A stretch of 64,000 nucleotides of DNA from Chloroflexota bacterium (GCA_026709625.1 JAPOSR010000007.1:21252-85251), one strand, 5' to 3'. Counted from the first letter of the stretch, positions 54,912 to 64,000 are shown. Made by a program: numbers and translations. The notes: generated from the letters alone by a model not told the origin.

Positions 54912-56131
54912 GCCAACAAGCTAGCGATGCGCTGGACGATGCTGGCGCCGATACTGGCTTTGCTGGACAGCTCTATGGGTTGCAAACGACCGCTTGAATC
55001 GAGCAGGACAACGCGATTGTTGTCGACCGCGAAGCCGGCGTCGGGCGCGCTGATGTCGTTTGCCACCAACAAATCCAAACCCTTGCCTTGCAGCTTGGCG
55101 CTGGCATTTTCCAGCAAGTTTTCGCTTTCGGCAGCGAATCCAACCACAACGAGTGGATAGCCACTGGTTTGGCGCTGGGCTTTGACAGCCAGCAAGATGT
55201 CGTCGGTGCGCGTCAAGTCTAGCCGCAGCGCCGCGTCCGTCTTTTTTATCTTTTGCTGAGCGACCTGGCTTGGGCGATAATCCGCCACGGCCGCCGCCAT
55301 GACCAGCGCCGCCGCCCCGTCCACATGCTCCAGCGTCGCCCGCCGCATGGAGTCTGCTGATTCGACCCGCACCAGCTGCGCGCCGACCGGGGCTGGCAGA
55401 TGCTGCGCGGACGAAATCAATACGACGCGCGCGCCAGCATCGAGAGCCGCCTGGGCAACCGCATAACCCTGCTTGCCGCTGGAGCGATTGCCCAGATAGC
55501 GAACGGGGTCGAGCGCCTCGCGGGTGCCGCCCGCTGTCACCACCAGCTTTTTACCAGCCAATTCGCCAGCCAAGCCCAGCTCGCGCCGAATATGCCCCAG
55601 CAGAGTCGCCGTCGCGGGCAGGCGTCCGCGGCCGCTGAGGCCACTGGCGAGCCGTCCGCTTTCTGGCTGGATGATGTGCGCGCCGCGCGACCGCAGAGTC
55701 TGGATATTGGCTTGGGTGGCGGGATGGTCAATCATATTGCCATCCATGGCCGGCGCCAGCAGCAGCGGACAAGCGGCTGCCAGCGCGCTGACTGTCAACA
55801 GATCGTCCGCCATGCCCTGCGCCAGCTTTGCGAGCGTATTGGCTGTGACAGGCGCGACAATGAACAGGTCGGCGGCTTCTGCCAAACCGATATGCGCAAT
55901 GTGGCTAGACAACCCGCCCGCGCCGCCGCTTTGCCACAATTCGCTGTAGACGGGACGACCGGTGACTGCCTGGAAGGTCAGCGCGCTCACAAATCGCTGG
56001 GCAGACGCAGTCATGATGACATCGACCTCGGCCTGGGACTGGGTCAGCCGGCTGGCCAGGTCGACCGCTTTGTAGACGGCGATGCTGCCGCAGACGCCCA
56101 ATACAAGCCGCTTGCCGAGCAGATTTGACAT
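54908..56131 (-). CDS. coaBC: Bifunctional phosphopantothenoylcysteine decarboxylase / phosphopantothenate-cysteine ligase
   Basis: A 407-residue Dfp/CoaBC enzyme that makes 4'-phosphopantetheine for coenzyme A. CoaC half: [40 protein letters not shown] (active-site His), [17 protein letters not shown] and PAMDGNM. CoaB half: [43 protein letters not shown] and [12 protein letters not shown] six bases before the ATG at 56131. Confidence 0.92.
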   Translation of the reverse strand: MSNLLGKRLVLGVCGSIAVYKAVDLASRLTQSQAEVDVIMTASAQRFVSALTFQAVTGRPVYSELWQSGGAGGLSSHIAHIGLAEAADLFIVAPVTANTLAKLAQGMADDLLTVSALAAACPLLLAPAMDGNMIDHPATQANIQTLRSRGAHIIQPESGRLASGLSGRGRLPATATLLGHIRRELGLAGELAGKKLVVTAGGTREALDPVRYLGNRSSGKQGYAVAQAALDAGARVVLISSAQHLPAPVGAQLVRVESADSMRRATLEHVDGAAALVMAAAVADYRPSQVAQQKIKKTDAALRLDLTRTDDILLAVKAQRQTSGYPLVVVGFAAESENLLENASAKLQGKGLDLLVANDISAPDAGFAVDNNRVVLLDSSGRLQPIELSSKASIGASIVQRIASLLA

Positions 56132-56234
56132 GCATGCTCCTGCCTGCCCTGCCACCTTGCTATGGTAGCCAAAGCCGGTGTATTCTGCTAGACTTGCTGT
56201 CTGTGCCAAGCCGAAGAAACACAGGAGCATGCCC

Positions 56235-57341
56235 ATGTCATCCGGCAGCATAACGAGCTTGATGCGGGCATGTCTGTTTGCAGCGCTTGGATTGGCAGGG
56301 GCGGGCTGCAATCTCATGTTTACGCCGCCCGGCTCTGCTGCGCGCTTTGACGGACCGCCGCAAATCATCATCGCCGCTCCGATGTCCAACCAAATTTTTC
56401 TAGCTGGGACGACTGTAATCGTGCAGGCGCGCGTGGAAAATGCTGGCGCAGACCTGGCGCGAGTCAGCGTGCTGCTGGATGAGGCGCTGCTTGGCGAAAA
56501 AATCAACCCCAACGAAACTGGCGCCGCGATACTGCCACTGAGCATCGACTGGCCCACCAGCAATCCGGGCAATTATCAGTTGTCGGTGCTGGCGGAACGC
56601 GAAGATGGCGCTTCTGCGCGAGCCGATGTGATGATCCGCGTGATCGCGCAAGGAGATAACCAGCCGCCCGAGCCCGACAGCGCCGAGACTGCGCCGGCAA
56701 CTGATGGCGAGGAAGCCAGCGATGCTTCGGGGCGCCCCCAGGTGGCCGCGAGCCTCGTCCAGCCCAGCGAATTGCGCCGCGGGCCCAGCGCCGACCACGC
56801 CATCATCGGACAGATGGCGCAGGCTGCGCCCGTCGTCATTGTGGCAGTCAGCCCCTACCGCGACTGGTATCGCATTCAGCGCGAAGACGACGAGCATGCC
56901 TGGCTGCTTGCCGAGGCTGTCGTCGAAGTAGATGTGTCTGGCTTGCCAGCCGAGACCGGCCCGCCGCCGCCTTTGCCCAATTTGGTGGTCGAAGAGCTGC
57001 GCCTGCAGCCCGCAGCGCCCGTTTGCGGAGAAGAGATCACAGTCAGCGCGACCATCCGCAACATCGGCACGCATCGCGCATCGACGCTGGGTTTGCCAAT
57101 TATCGAAGCGCTGTGGTCTGCTAGTGGCGAAGTCGTCATTGCCGAGCCGATTACGTTGATGCAAGGACTGGGCGCAGGCGAAAGCTATCAACTGGATGCG
57201 GCGCTCACCCTGCGCGAGCCGCTTGCAGCCGAACTGGTTATCCGCGTGACTGTCGGTGGCATCCAGGTTGCGGAGACCGACGACAGCGACAACAGCGCGA
57301 CCAGCCAGCCTTTCATCCTGGCCGCAGGCGATTGCGGCTAG
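56235..57341 (+). CDS. Lipoprotein with SH3-like and CARDB-type domains
   Basis: A 368-residue lipoprotein. Signal peptide MRACLFAALGLAGAGC with lipobox LAGAGC. An immunoglobulin-like domain comes first (QIFLAGTTVIVQARVENAGA), then an acidic linker, a bacterial SH3-like domain (LRRGPSADHAIIGQMAQAAP; WYRIQREDDEHAWLLAEAVV), then a CARDB-type domain (PNLVVEELRLQPAAPVCGEE; TVSATIRNIGTHRAS). It is anchored outside the cell and may bind cell wall or glycans. The ATG at 56235 is placed correctly for AGGAG; ATG 56229 is too close. SurE starts two bases after its stop. Confidence 0.78.
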   Translation: MSSGSITSLMRACLFAALGLAGAGCNLMFTPPGSAARFDGPPQIIIAAPMSNQIFLAGTTVIVQARVENAGADLARVSVLLDEALLGEKINPNETGAAILPLSIDWPTSNPGNYQLSVLAEREDGASARADVMIRVIAQGDNQPPEPDSAETAPATDGEEASDASGRPQVAASLVQPSELRRGPSADHAIIGQMAQAAPVVIVAVSPYRDWYRIQREDDEHAWLLAEAVVEVDVSGLPAETGPPPPLPNLVVEELRLQPAAPVCGEEITVSATIRNIGTHRASTLGLPIIEALWSASGEVVIAEPITLMQGLGAGESYQLDAALTLREPLAAELVIRVTVGGIQVAETDDSDNSATSQPFILAAGDCG

Positions 57342-57343
57342 CG

Positions 57344-58111
57344 GTGACTTCGATCTTGGTGACCAACGATGACGGCTATGCCGCGCCGGGCATCCTGGCT
57401 TTGGCAGAAGCGATGCGTTCACTGGGCGATGTGCAGGTCTGCGCGCCCTACACCAACCAAAGCGCCAGCGGCCACAAAATCACGCTCGCGCAGGATATTC
57501 GCTATCATCACTGCAAAATCGGCAATGACATCGCAGCGCTGGCTGTGGAAGGCTCGCCGGCCGACTGCATTGCGCTGGCGCTGCTGGGACTGGTGGAAAA
57601 AAAGCCCGATATTGTCGTTTCGGGCATCAACCGCGGCGAAAATATGAGCCAGGATTTGACCTATAGCGGCACGGTCACCGCGGCGCTGGAAGGCGCGATC
57701 CATGGCTTGCCCGCTGTGGCATTTTCTCTGGCGCGCGCCGATGCCCATTGCCTAGACGATTATGCGCTGGCGAAACAGGCGGCCAGGCAGATTGTCCGAC
57801 AGACGCTGGCGCATGGATTGCCCCCGCTGACCATCCTGAATGTGAATGTGCCGGCGGTCGACTGCGCCGACGAGCTGCGCGGCATTCGGGTTACGCGGCA
57901 GGGCCTGCGCCATTATCGCGACAAGCTGCTGCATGTCGGCGAAAACCTGGTGAGGATCGGCGGCGAAGCGCCGACTGGCGACACCGACGAATTGGGCACA
58001 GACCTGTGGGCGGTGCATCGCGGCTACATCAGCGTTAGTCCTGTGCACCTGGACATGACCGCGCACGCTATTATGGCCGATCTGGCGGCTTGGGACCTGC
58101 AAGTGGGCTGA
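57344..58111 (+). CDS. surE: 5'/3'-nucleotidase SurE
   Basis: A 255-residue SurE phosphatase, which removes phosphate from nucleoside monophosphates. ILVTNDDGYAAPGILALAEA carries the metal Asp pair, APYTNQSASGHKITL the Ser ligand, and VSGINRGENMSQDLTYSGTV the Asn and the nucleotide site. GTG at 57344 fits the conserved start, two bases after the lipoprotein stop. Confidence 0.9.
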   Translation: MTSILVTNDDGYAAPGILALAEAMRSLGDVQVCAPYTNQSASGHKITLAQDIRYHHCKIGNDIAALAVEGSPADCIALALLGLVEKKPDIVVSGINRGENMSQDLTYSGTVTAALEGAIHGLPAVAFSLARADAHCLDDYALAKQAARQIVRQTLAHGLPPLTILNVNVPAVDCADELRGIRVTRQGLRHYRDKLLHVGENLVRIGGEAPTGDTDELGTDLWAVHRGYISVSPVHLDMTAHAIMADLAAWDLQVG

Positions 58112-58122
58112 GGGAAACAGCG

Positions 58123-58425
58123 ATGAACCTGTTGAAGAGCTTGTTCGGCGGCGGCGGACGCGATGAAGACCGCGGCATCTATTTTTATGTGCGCCCCAAA
58201 CTATGCAAACAGGTGCTGCGCATCCGCGTCGACCCGCTGAACGATTTGTCGCGCGCCGATGATGGCCAGAATTATTGGTGCCGCAAGGTGGCCAGCGCGG
58301 CTCGCTGCCCGTTTCAAGCGGAGGTCGAGCTGCACTTCGACAAGAACAAACGGTATCAGCGCGGCGAAGTGACGAATGGCGAGCTGGTCAGCAAAGCGGA
58401 GTGGCTGGCGGGGCAGGCGGGTTAA
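58123..58425 (+). CDS. Small conserved-looking protein of unknown function
   Basis: A 100-residue protein beginning MNLLKSLFGGGGRDEDRGIY, with PKLCKQVLRIRVDPLNDLSR and two cysteine sites (YWCRKVASAARCPFQAEV). The spaced cysteines could bind metal. ATG 11 bases after SurE in the same direction, so it probably shares its transcript. Not recognised. Confidence 0.6.
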   Translation: MNLLKSLFGGGGRDEDRGIYFYVRPKLCKQVLRIRVDPLNDLSRADDGQNYWCRKVASAARCPFQAEVELHFDKNKRYQRGEVTNGELVSKAEWLAGQAG

Positions 58426-58429
58426 CACG

Positions 58430-59044
58430 CTAGGGCACAAGACCTAGCATGATCAATGGCACGGCTGGAACACCCCTGCCCTGCCGCAACACATTGACCA
58501 GGTCGCGTTCATAATACGGTACGCCCGACGACATCTCGCGCTCCAGCTTCTTCATCGGCAAGATCTCAATCCCGACATCGATAATCCCCGCCACGAAGAA
58601 GCTCAAGTGCTTTACGAAGAGATCGTGGGCGACGAAGGCATATTTTCCAAATTGCACCTCCACTGCGATGCGGTCTTTCACAAAGTCAGTCTGGTTGTAA
58701 GACATAATTGGCTCGCGACCAGCAGCTTGGATCGCTTGCTTCTGCTCGACCTCGGGACGGTTGTATACGCCCCGCATCAACTCTTCATCATCGGTTACCC
58801 AGAAGGTATTGCGGCGCTCTGTCCAACCCAGTTCGCGGAAGCTTGATCGAAACTGCTGATTTAGATCGATGGGCGAATAGAGACGCCGGCCGCGCATTGT
58901 CTTCTCTCTGGATATTTTCGTCTTGCAGGCTTCAGCATCTACCCAGGCAATTGCGTCCTGTATCTCGTCCCACAGGTCTTTGTGATGCACGAGCATGTAT
59001 TCGAGGCCGTTGAGGTGCGAGTATTGCGCGGCGATCCGCATCAA
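58430..59044 (-). CDS. BglII/BstYI-family type II restriction endonuclease
   Basis: A 204-residue nuclease. The active-site pattern D120 ... E129-V-Q131 (TDFVKDRIAVEVQFGKY) has the nine-residue Asp-Glu spacing and the Glu-x-Gln pair of BglII, where Gln replaces the usual Lys. The rest (VAHDLFVKHLSFFVAGIIDV) matches the core fold. Related enzymes cut RGATCY or AGATCT. ATG overlaps the methyltransferase stop as ATGA. Composition is AT-richer than neighbours, which fits acquisition. Confidence 0.83.
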   Translation of the reverse strand: MMRIAAQYSHLNGLEYMLVHHKDLWDEIQDAIAWVDAEACKTKISREKTMRGRRLYSPIDLNQQFRSSFRELGWTERRNTFWVTDDEELMRGVYNRPEVEQKQAIQAAGREPIMSYNQTDFVKDRIAVEVQFGKYAFVAHDLFVKHLSFFVAGIIDVGIEILPMKKLEREMSSGVPYYERDLVNVLRQGRGVPAVPLIMLGLVP

Positions 59045-59958
59045 TGTCCGCCGTTTGGCAAGCTCGGGTCGTAGACAGGTTTTCCCATGGGGCGCGTCTT
59101 CAAGCGACCGGCAAGGAAATCGCTGATCCTATCCCGCGCGATGTCGATATATTCCTCGATGATGTCGCAGCCATAGCCGTTGCGTTTGTGCATCAACGCA
59201 GCAACCACGGTTGAGCCGACACCGACATAAGGATCCAGCACATCGTCTTGCTCATCGGTCAGCGCCAGAACCAGCCGCTCGACCAACTCAATCGGGAATT
59301 GGCAGGGATGGATGGTCTTTTCCGGATGATTGTTTTTTACATTCGGGAAAGCCCAAACATCGCTAGGATTCTTGCCTTTGGGATTGCCGGACAATTCGCC
59401 CTTGCGCGGTCCTTTGAAATGGCGCTTGCCAGGATATTTCGATGGCACGCGGATGGGATCGAGATGCCAGGTGTAGTCATCGCTTTTCGTCCACCAGTTG
59501 ATCGTTTCATAGCGACCCGAGAGCCGATTTCGGCAATGCAAGCCGTGGCCAAAATGCCAGACGATACGATTACGCAGTTGCAAACCAAGCTCGCGAAATA
59601 TCGGAAAGAGCAGGCAATCCAGCGGGACGATAGCGCCGTTTTCCGTGTAATTGCCGACCTGCCAGCAAATTGATCCCTGCGGGTGCAGCACACGGACGCA
59701 TTCGCGGATCACTTGTGCCTGGCTTTCCAAGTAGCTATCCAGCGGCGAGCGCGACTCGTAGGCTTTGCCAATGTTATAGGGTGGCGAAGTAACGACTAGT
59801 TTGAATTTCTCGCCCGGCTGCCCGCGCAGGAAGTCGAGGTTGTCCCGACACTCCAAGACAGCGACGTTTGCGCACCGCTCCGCGTCGGCGAAGAGGTCAA
59901 GCGGTTTCGGGAAATCCACTTGGCTTTCGGCGACGATTTCCAGTTGGCTTGTCTTCAT
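59041..59958 (-). CDS. N4-cytosine-type DNA methyltransferase, partner of the BglII-like nuclease
   Basis: A 305-residue beta-class DNA methyltransferase. VVTSPPYNIGKAY (SPPY near residue 58) indicates N4-cytosine modification, and DVLDPYVGVGSTVVAALMHK is the SAM-binding motif. Between them lie IVWHFGHGLHCRNRLSGRYE and GKNPSDVWAFPNVK. It would protect host sites from the nuclease encoded downstream, with which it overlaps by four bases. ATG at 59958 or 59970; neither has a clear ribosome-binding site. Confidence 0.87.
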   Translation of the reverse strand: MKTSQLEIVAESQVDFPKPLDLFADAERCANVAVLECRDNLDFLRGQPGEKFKLVVTSPPYNIGKAYESRSPLDSYLESQAQVIRECVRVLHPQGSICWQVGNYTENGAIVPLDCLLFPIFRELGLQLRNRIVWHFGHGLHCRNRLSGRYETINWWTKSDDYTWHLDPIRVPSKYPGKRHFKGPRKGELSGNPKGKNPSDVWAFPNVKNNHPEKTIHPCQFPIELVERLVLALTDEQDDVLDPYVGVGSTVVAALMHKRNGYGCDIIEEYIDIARDRISDFLAGRLKTRPMGKPVYDPSLPNGGH

Positions 59959-60039
59959 CTGTCGCACCATGCTATCTGTGACAGTCGGACGCGGATGTCA
60001 CCCTGCCTTACTCGGAACACGATGGAATTGCCAAAACCA

Positions 60040-61113
60040 CTACCCCTCCATAAGCTCCGCGCTGGCTGGCAGACCAAAGGTGCGGCGGATCTTGTCTTCG
60101 ATCAGCCCGCTCATCGCGTCGTTGCTTTCCAGATAGCGCTTGGCATTCTCTCGGCCCTGCCCCAGCAGATCGTCTCCATAGCGATAAAATGCGCCGCGTT
60201 TGTCGATGATGCCCAACTCGGTGCCGATATCGATGATCTCGCCCGATTTGCTGATGCCGCGGTTGAACATGATGTCGAATTCGCATTGCTTGAAGGGCGC
60301 GGCGACCTTGTTCTTTTTGACCTTGACGCGCGTGCGGTTGCCCACGATATCGCCGCTGTGCTTGATTTGCTGGATGCGGCGGATGTCGATGCGCACGCTG
60401 GCATAGAACTTCAGCGCCCGTCCGCCCGGCGTTGTCTCGGGGCTGCCAAACATCACGCCGACTTTCTCGCGCAGCTGGTTGGTGAAGATGACGCAGACAT
60501 TGCTCTGCTTGATCGCGCCAGCCAATTTGCGCAGCGCCTGGCTCATCAAACGCGCTTGCAGCCCAACATGGCTGTCGCCCATTTCGCCTTCGATCTCTGC
60601 GCGGGGCACCAGCGCCGCCACACTATCAATCACGATGACATCCAGCGCGCCCGAACGCACCAAGTGCTCGGTGATCTCTAGCGCCTGCTCGCCGGTATCG
60701 GGCTGACTGACATACAGCTGCTGGGTGTCCACGCCGATTTTTTCGGCATAGGCGGGGTCGAGCGCGTGCTCCATATCAATGAAAGCGCAGATGCCGCCGG
60801 TCCGCTGCGCTTCCGCCACCACATGCAGGCAGAGCGTGGTTTTGCCGCTGCTCTCGGGGCCATAAATCTCCACGATGCGCCCACGCGGCACGCCACCTAC
60901 GCCCAGCGAGATGTCAATGCCCAGCGAGCCTGTCGGGATGGCTTCAACCTCCAAGTTGCTGAATGCGCCAAGGTTGATGATGGCACCATCGCCATACCGT
61001 TTGGTGATGTCGGTGAGGGTGGCGTCGAGCGCCTTTTTGCGGGCTTCATGATTGTTGTGGTCGAGGATATTGGTCATCTTTGCCACTTGGGTTCGCTTTG
61101 CCATCGTTGCCAT
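60040..61113 (-). CDS. recA: Recombinase RecA
   Basis: A 357-residue RecA. Walker A G85-PESSGKTT, Walker [22 protein letters not shown]2 region [21 protein letters not shown], and [20 protein letters not shown] near the C-terminus. It forms filaments on single-stranded DNA for recombination and induces LexA self-cleavage. Starts at 61113, 61104 or 61077 are all possible; the last gives the conserved [10 protein letters not shown] strong promoter with a LexA-like box sits 60-90 bases upstream. The C-terminal tail is short. Confidence 0.95.
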   Translation of the reverse strand: MATMAKRTQVAKMTNILDHNNHEARKKALDATLTDITKRYGDGAIINLGAFSNLEVEAIPTGSLGIDISLGVGGVPRGRIVEIYGPESSGKTTLCLHVVAEAQRTGGICAFIDMEHALDPAYAEKIGVDTQQLYVSQPDTGEQALEITEHLVRSGALDVIVIDSVAALVPRAEIEGEMGDSHVGLQARLMSQALRKLAGAIKQSNVCVIFTNQLREKVGVMFGSPETTPGGRALKFYASVRIDIRRIQQIKHSGDIVGNRTRVKVKKNKVAAPFKQCEFDIMFNRGISKSGEIIDIGTELGIIDKRGAFYRYGDDLLGQGRENAKRYLESNDAMSGLIEDKIRRTFGLPASAELMEG

Positions 61114-61174
61114 CTCGCTTTATTTGGGCTTGCCGCTAGTGTAGTGCCTTCTAAACGCTTTCGCTAATGCAGCC

Positions 61175-61203
61175 AGCATAGCACTTGCGTTCTATATTGT
61201 CAA
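61175..61203 (-). promoter_or_regulatory. recA promoter with LexA-like box in the spacer
   Basis: On the minus strand TTGACA (61203-61198), 17-base spacer, TATGCT (61180-61175). Within the spacer GAACGCAAGTGC (61192-61181) matches the Gram-positive LexA box GAAC-N4-GTTC with one mismatch. Bound LexA would cover both promoter elements. Confidence 0.65.
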
Positions 61204-61433
61204 GGGCAGAATGATTTTTTTCATGTTGTTTCCATAGCAGACAGTAGTCTGTAGACAGGCGATGCAAAGCCCGCTGCCGGCGCGTACAAATTGACACTTT
61301 ATGCTCTGAAGGTAGCCGTGTTACGAAGAATAGCCAAACTATGCTCGGTCGCCACAATCATCTTCAGCGCCTATAGTCTTACCTCGCCCCTCCACGCGCA
61401 ACCCATTTTTTCGCATTGCTCGCCCAAAGCTGA

Positions 61434-61466
61434 TATAGTCGCCGCGAGTCGCAGTGCGCTGCGACT
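61434..61466 (+). promoter_or_regulatory. Possible promoter and palindrome before the peptide-binding protein gene
   Basis: TATAGT (61434-61439) is a fair -10, with only a weak TTCGCA 18 bases upstream. AGTCGCAG-TGCG-CTGCGACT (61447-61466) is a perfect inverted repeat over the presumed start of transcription, an operator-like position. In the 384-base gap 61114-61497 I see only this and the recA promoter. Confidence 0.4.
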
Positions 61467-61497
61467 TACTATCCATGCCAGAAAAAGGAGATCACCC

Positions 61498-63168
61498 ATG
61501 CGATTGTTCACTTTTTTGTTGGTTGCGCTGCTCGTTCTTGCCGCGCCGCTTGCGCTCGGGCAAGACTCCGAGACGATCGTCATCCGCGGCTTCGGCAATG
61601 TCAGCACGTTCAACCCCGTCCTCAGCAGCGATGGCGCTTCTTTCCAAGCCTACAGCCTGCTCTGGCCCAAGCCCTATGAGATCGACCCGCAGACTTATGA
61701 GCCGATTCCAGGCTTGACAACCTGGGAAGCCAGCGACGATGGGCTGTCCTACACTTTCCACATCCGCGAAGACGCGAATTGGAGTGATGACGTGCCGATC
61801 ACTGCGTATGACATGAAATTTGTCATTGACGCCATCAAGTCTCCCGAAGTGGGGTCGTGGCGGGCGGCTGATTTCGTCAATGTCGAAGGCGTCGATGTCG
61901 TTGATGACAAGACCTTCCGCGTCGTCTTAAGCGAGCCAGACTGCACAGTCTTCGCCGAATTGGGCGGGACACGCTTCTTGCCGTCGCACCGCTTCTACGC
62001 CGACTTCAGCGATTTCAAGGATAGTTCGATCACCACCAACCCGCTTGAAATCAGCGGCGGACCCTATGTCATGGACGCCTACGAGCCAGCCGAGTTCCAG
62101 AGCTATTATGCCAACCCCGACTGGTGGGGCGGCGATGTCGGCATCCCCTATCTGATCAATCGCAATGTTGGATCGCACGAATTGGCGGCGCAGTCGCTGC
62201 AAGCCGGCGAGATCGATTACACCTATCTACACGGCGATATCTTCGCCCAGATCGCCGATACCAGCAACTTGCAGTGGCAGATCTTCCCGCAGATGTCGGT
62301 CAAGTACATGAGCTTGAATTGGGCAGACCCGACTCAGCCGACGGCGGCATTTGACGCGGATGGAAATCGCCAAGACCAGCCGCTGCATCCTATTCTCACC
62401 GATGTCAATGTGCGCAAAGCCATCGCCATGGGCTACAACAAGTTCGACATTCTGGCAACAATGGGCGGCGACCAAGGCGGCACGCGTCTGGTGGGCGCGG
62501 TCAATCCCTACCACGCCGCTGCCTACAATGCCGACCTTGAGCCCTATCCCTATGATCCAGACACCGCCAGAGAACTCCTCACAGAAGCGGGCTGGGTCGA
62601 TGAAGATGGCGACGGCATCCGCGAGAAAGATGGCCAACGGCTGACTCTCAATATCCCCTACAGCGACATCCTCACCATGTTCCCCACCACCACGCTTATC
62701 GCGCAGGACCAGCTCAAGGACATCGGCGTTGAAGTGACTGTCGAGCTGGTCGAATGGGCGAATTATCTGAGCACGGTCTTGTTTGGCCAGCAGCACGATG
62801 GCACTTCGATGAGCAGCAGTGGCGGCACAGGCGGCGCGCCCGACCCCAACGACTTCATGGGCATCATCTACAGCGCCCAAGACAACGGTGCCAACGCTGG
62901 CGGCAGCAACACCAGCTCCTACATCAAACCAGAAGTCGACGAACTCATCGACAAGGCGCGCACGCTGCCAGGCTGCGATTCAGTTGAGCGCGGGGAGATC
63001 TACAAAGAGATCCAGCGCATCACCCACGAAGATGTCGCTTACGACTGGACCTTCGTGCCCAATATCTGGCAGACGGCGACCAAGCGCGTCAAAGGCTTCG
63101 AGCCGACCGCTTTCTGGGTCTTCTATGGCTACACAGCGGACATTCACAAGTGGACGCTTGAGGGCTAG
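61498..63168 (+). CDS. Peptide-type ABC transporter substrate-binding protein (family 5)
   Basis: A 556-residue family 5 solute-binding protein. Sec signal MRLFTFLLVALLVLAAPLAL ending ALGQ; AAGGAG eight bases before the ATG at 61498. SLLWPKPYEIDPQTYEPIPG, TYTFHIREDANWSDDVPITA-like (SYTFHIREDANWSDDVPITA) and LTDVNVRKAIAMGYNKFDIL are family blocks. It binds a peptide, nickel complex or other large solute. The DppC-type permease lies beyond it on the opposite strand. An intrinsic terminator follows. Confidence 0.88.
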   Translation: MRLFTFLLVALLVLAAPLALGQDSETIVIRGFGNVSTFNPVLSSDGASFQAYSLLWPKPYEIDPQTYEPIPGLTTWEASDDGLSYTFHIREDANWSDDVPITAYDMKFVIDAIKSPEVGSWRAADFVNVEGVDVVDDKTFRVVLSEPDCTVFAELGGTRFLPSHRFYADFSDFKDSSITTNPLEISGGPYVMDAYEPAEFQSYYANPDWWGGDVGIPYLINRNVGSHELAAQSLQAGEIDYTYLHGDIFAQIADTSNLQWQIFPQMSVKYMSLNWADPTQPTAAFDADGNRQDQPLHPILTDVNVRKAIAMGYNKFDILATMGGDQGGTRLVGAVNPYHAAAYNADLEPYPYDPDTARELLTEAGWVDEDGDGIREKDGQRLTLNIPYSDILTMFPTTTLIAQDQLKDIGVEVTVELVEWANYLSTVLFGQQHDGTSMSSSGGTGGAPDPNDFMGIIYSAQDNGANAGGSNTSSYIKPEVDELIDKARTLPGCDSVERGEIYKEIQRITHEDVAYDWTFVPNIWQTATKRVKGFEPTAFWVFYGYTADIHKWTLEG

Positions 63169-63199
63169 GTTCTCTAATCCTCATCGTCGCGAATGCTTG

Positions 63200-63226
63200 G
63201 GGGCGGCTCTATGGGTCGCCCCTTTT
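63200..63226 (+). terminator. Intrinsic terminator after the peptide-binding protein gene
   Basis: GGGGCGGC (63200-63207) and GTCGCCCC (63215-63222) form an eight-base stem with one G-U pair, a seven-base loop and TTTT. It lies 31 bases after the stop. Confidence 0.7.
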
Positions 63227-63311
63227 CTATTGCCCTCAATATTTTTGGGGGCGATGGTTCTCCAACTGCCACAGGCATACGATAGGCTCAACGTTGCCTG
63301 CCAACTGAAAA

Positions 63312-64000
63312 CTATTGCTGATAGCGCTGTGGATCCAGGGCATCGCGCAAGCCGTCGCCGACCAGATAAAAACAGAGCACGGTGATCATAATCAAGATGC
63401 CAGGCAGAATGATGAGGTGCACCCCCGTAACCAAGAAGCTGCGCGAATCGGTCAGCATATTGCCCCAGGTCGGCGTCGGCGGCTGAATGCCCATCCCCAG
63501 ATAGCTCAGTCCCGATTCGATCAGGATCAAATTGCCGGCGATGATGGTCATCGTGACCATGACAATAGGAAATACATTGGGCAAAATGTGCGAGACAAGG
63601 ATGCGCAAGTCGCTCGCGCCCAATGCCCGCGCCGCCAACACATAATCCCGCTCTTTCAAGGACAACACTTCTCCGCGCACCAGGCGACTCGTGCCCACCC
63701 AGCCCAGCGCCGCCAGCATAAGCACCAGGGCCTCGGTCGAAGGCTCCCACACAGCCGCCGCGATCAGCAGCAAAAACAGCGGCGGGATGGCGCTGAGCGT
63801 GTTGACGCCCCACGAGATCAGATCGTCGACAGCCCTGCCATAATAGCCAGCCAGCAAACCCAGGGCGACGCCGATGGTGACTGTCATAACGCTGGCGAGA
63901 TAGGCGATGGTCAGCGAGACGCGCCCCCCGTAAATCAGGCGCAGCAACTGGTCGCGCCCCAACTGGTCGGTGCCCAGCGCATAGCCGTCTTCGCCCGGCA
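63312..64000 (-). CDS. Dipeptide/oligopeptide ABC permease, DppC/OppC type (5' end beyond right edge)
   Basis: The minus strand is open from the stop at 63312 to the window end. The visible ~229 residues include GTDQLGRDQLLRLIYGGRVS, the conserved segment after the first helix of OppC, then SLTIAYLASVMTVTIGVALG, EVLSLKERDYVLAARALGAS (EAA loop) and ILPGILIMITVLCFYLVGDG, ending LDPQR. The N-terminal helix is off the window, so the TTG at 63962 is not the true start. It would pair with a DppB permease to the right. Convergent with the binding protein. Confidence 0.87.
   Translation of the reverse strand, partial: PGEDGYALGTDQLGRDQLLRLIYGGRVSLTIAYLASVMTVTIGVALGLLAGYYGRAVDDLISWGVNTLSAIPPLFLLLIAAAVWEPSTEALVLMLAALGWVGTSRLVRGEVLSLKERDYVLAARALGASDLRILVSHILPNVFPIVMVTMTIIAGNLILIESGLSYLGMGIQPPTPTWGNMLTDSRSFLVTGVHLIILPGILIMITVLCFYLVGDGLRDALDPQRYQQ

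Overview
The window is about 64 kb of GC-rich, gene-dense bacterial chromosome. It has no rRNA, tRNA, transposase, integrase or CRISPR array that I can see. The style fits a heterotrophic Chloroflexota bacterium (Anaerolineae-like). The reasons are the many sugar and peptide ABC transporters with Tat- or Sec-exported binding proteins, lipoproteins with Thr-Pro-rich linkers, several sulfatases, DUF917 and hydantoinase paralogues, and a phytanoyl-CoA dioxygenase. This assignment is an inference; a search with the RecA at 60040-61113 would settle it.

Layout. 1-2305: an AT-richer defence-like island with a truncated membrane HerA/DUF87-type ATPase (found here by translating the minus strand to the window edge) and an EcoRI-family adenine methyltransferase. 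2341-16069 (minus): an acyl-CoA dehydrogenase-like protein, a sulfatase, a VapBC pair, and a hydantoin/thiohydantoin-type cluster of four DUF917 genes, one short HyuA and an orphan OppF-type ATPase. A RhuM plus methyltransferase-HNH fusion module is wedged into this cluster. 16142-22419 (minus): a sugar-binding protein, a second sulfatase, a cupin phosphoglucose isomerase, a shikimate-dehydrogenase-like enzyme and an FGGY kinase. 22557-32375: an orphan helical protein of unknown function, a PhyH dioxygenase, a small protein with an SbcD-like nuclease, a ribokinase/SDR/NamZ operon, a processive glycosyltransferase and a nitroreductase pair. 32775-37965: a ribose-type ABC operon with an oversized permease and a lipoprotein split by an in-frame TGA. 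37962-45064 (minus): HyuA and HyuB flanking a complete MalEFG-like transporter. 46010-51667: a second MalEFG-like operon that runs on, with start-stop overlap, into a divergent GroEL-like chaperonin and a membrane protein. 51720-58425: cysteine synthase-like enzyme, methylmalonyl-CoA mutase, CoaBC, a lipoprotein, SurE and a small protein. 58430-59958: a BglII-family restriction-modification pair. 60040-64000: recA with a strong promoter and LexA-like box, a peptide-binding protein, and the end of a DppC-type permease.

Together the genes suggest scavenging of sugars, sulfated compounds, (thio)hydantoin-like heterocycles and peptidoglycan fragments, with at least three separate DNA-methyltransferase modules. 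The most notable structural theme is a family of GC-rich palindromic repeats. They lie between genes, form the tails of two proteins, and in one case sit in frame inside a HyuA gene as a 35-residue insert.
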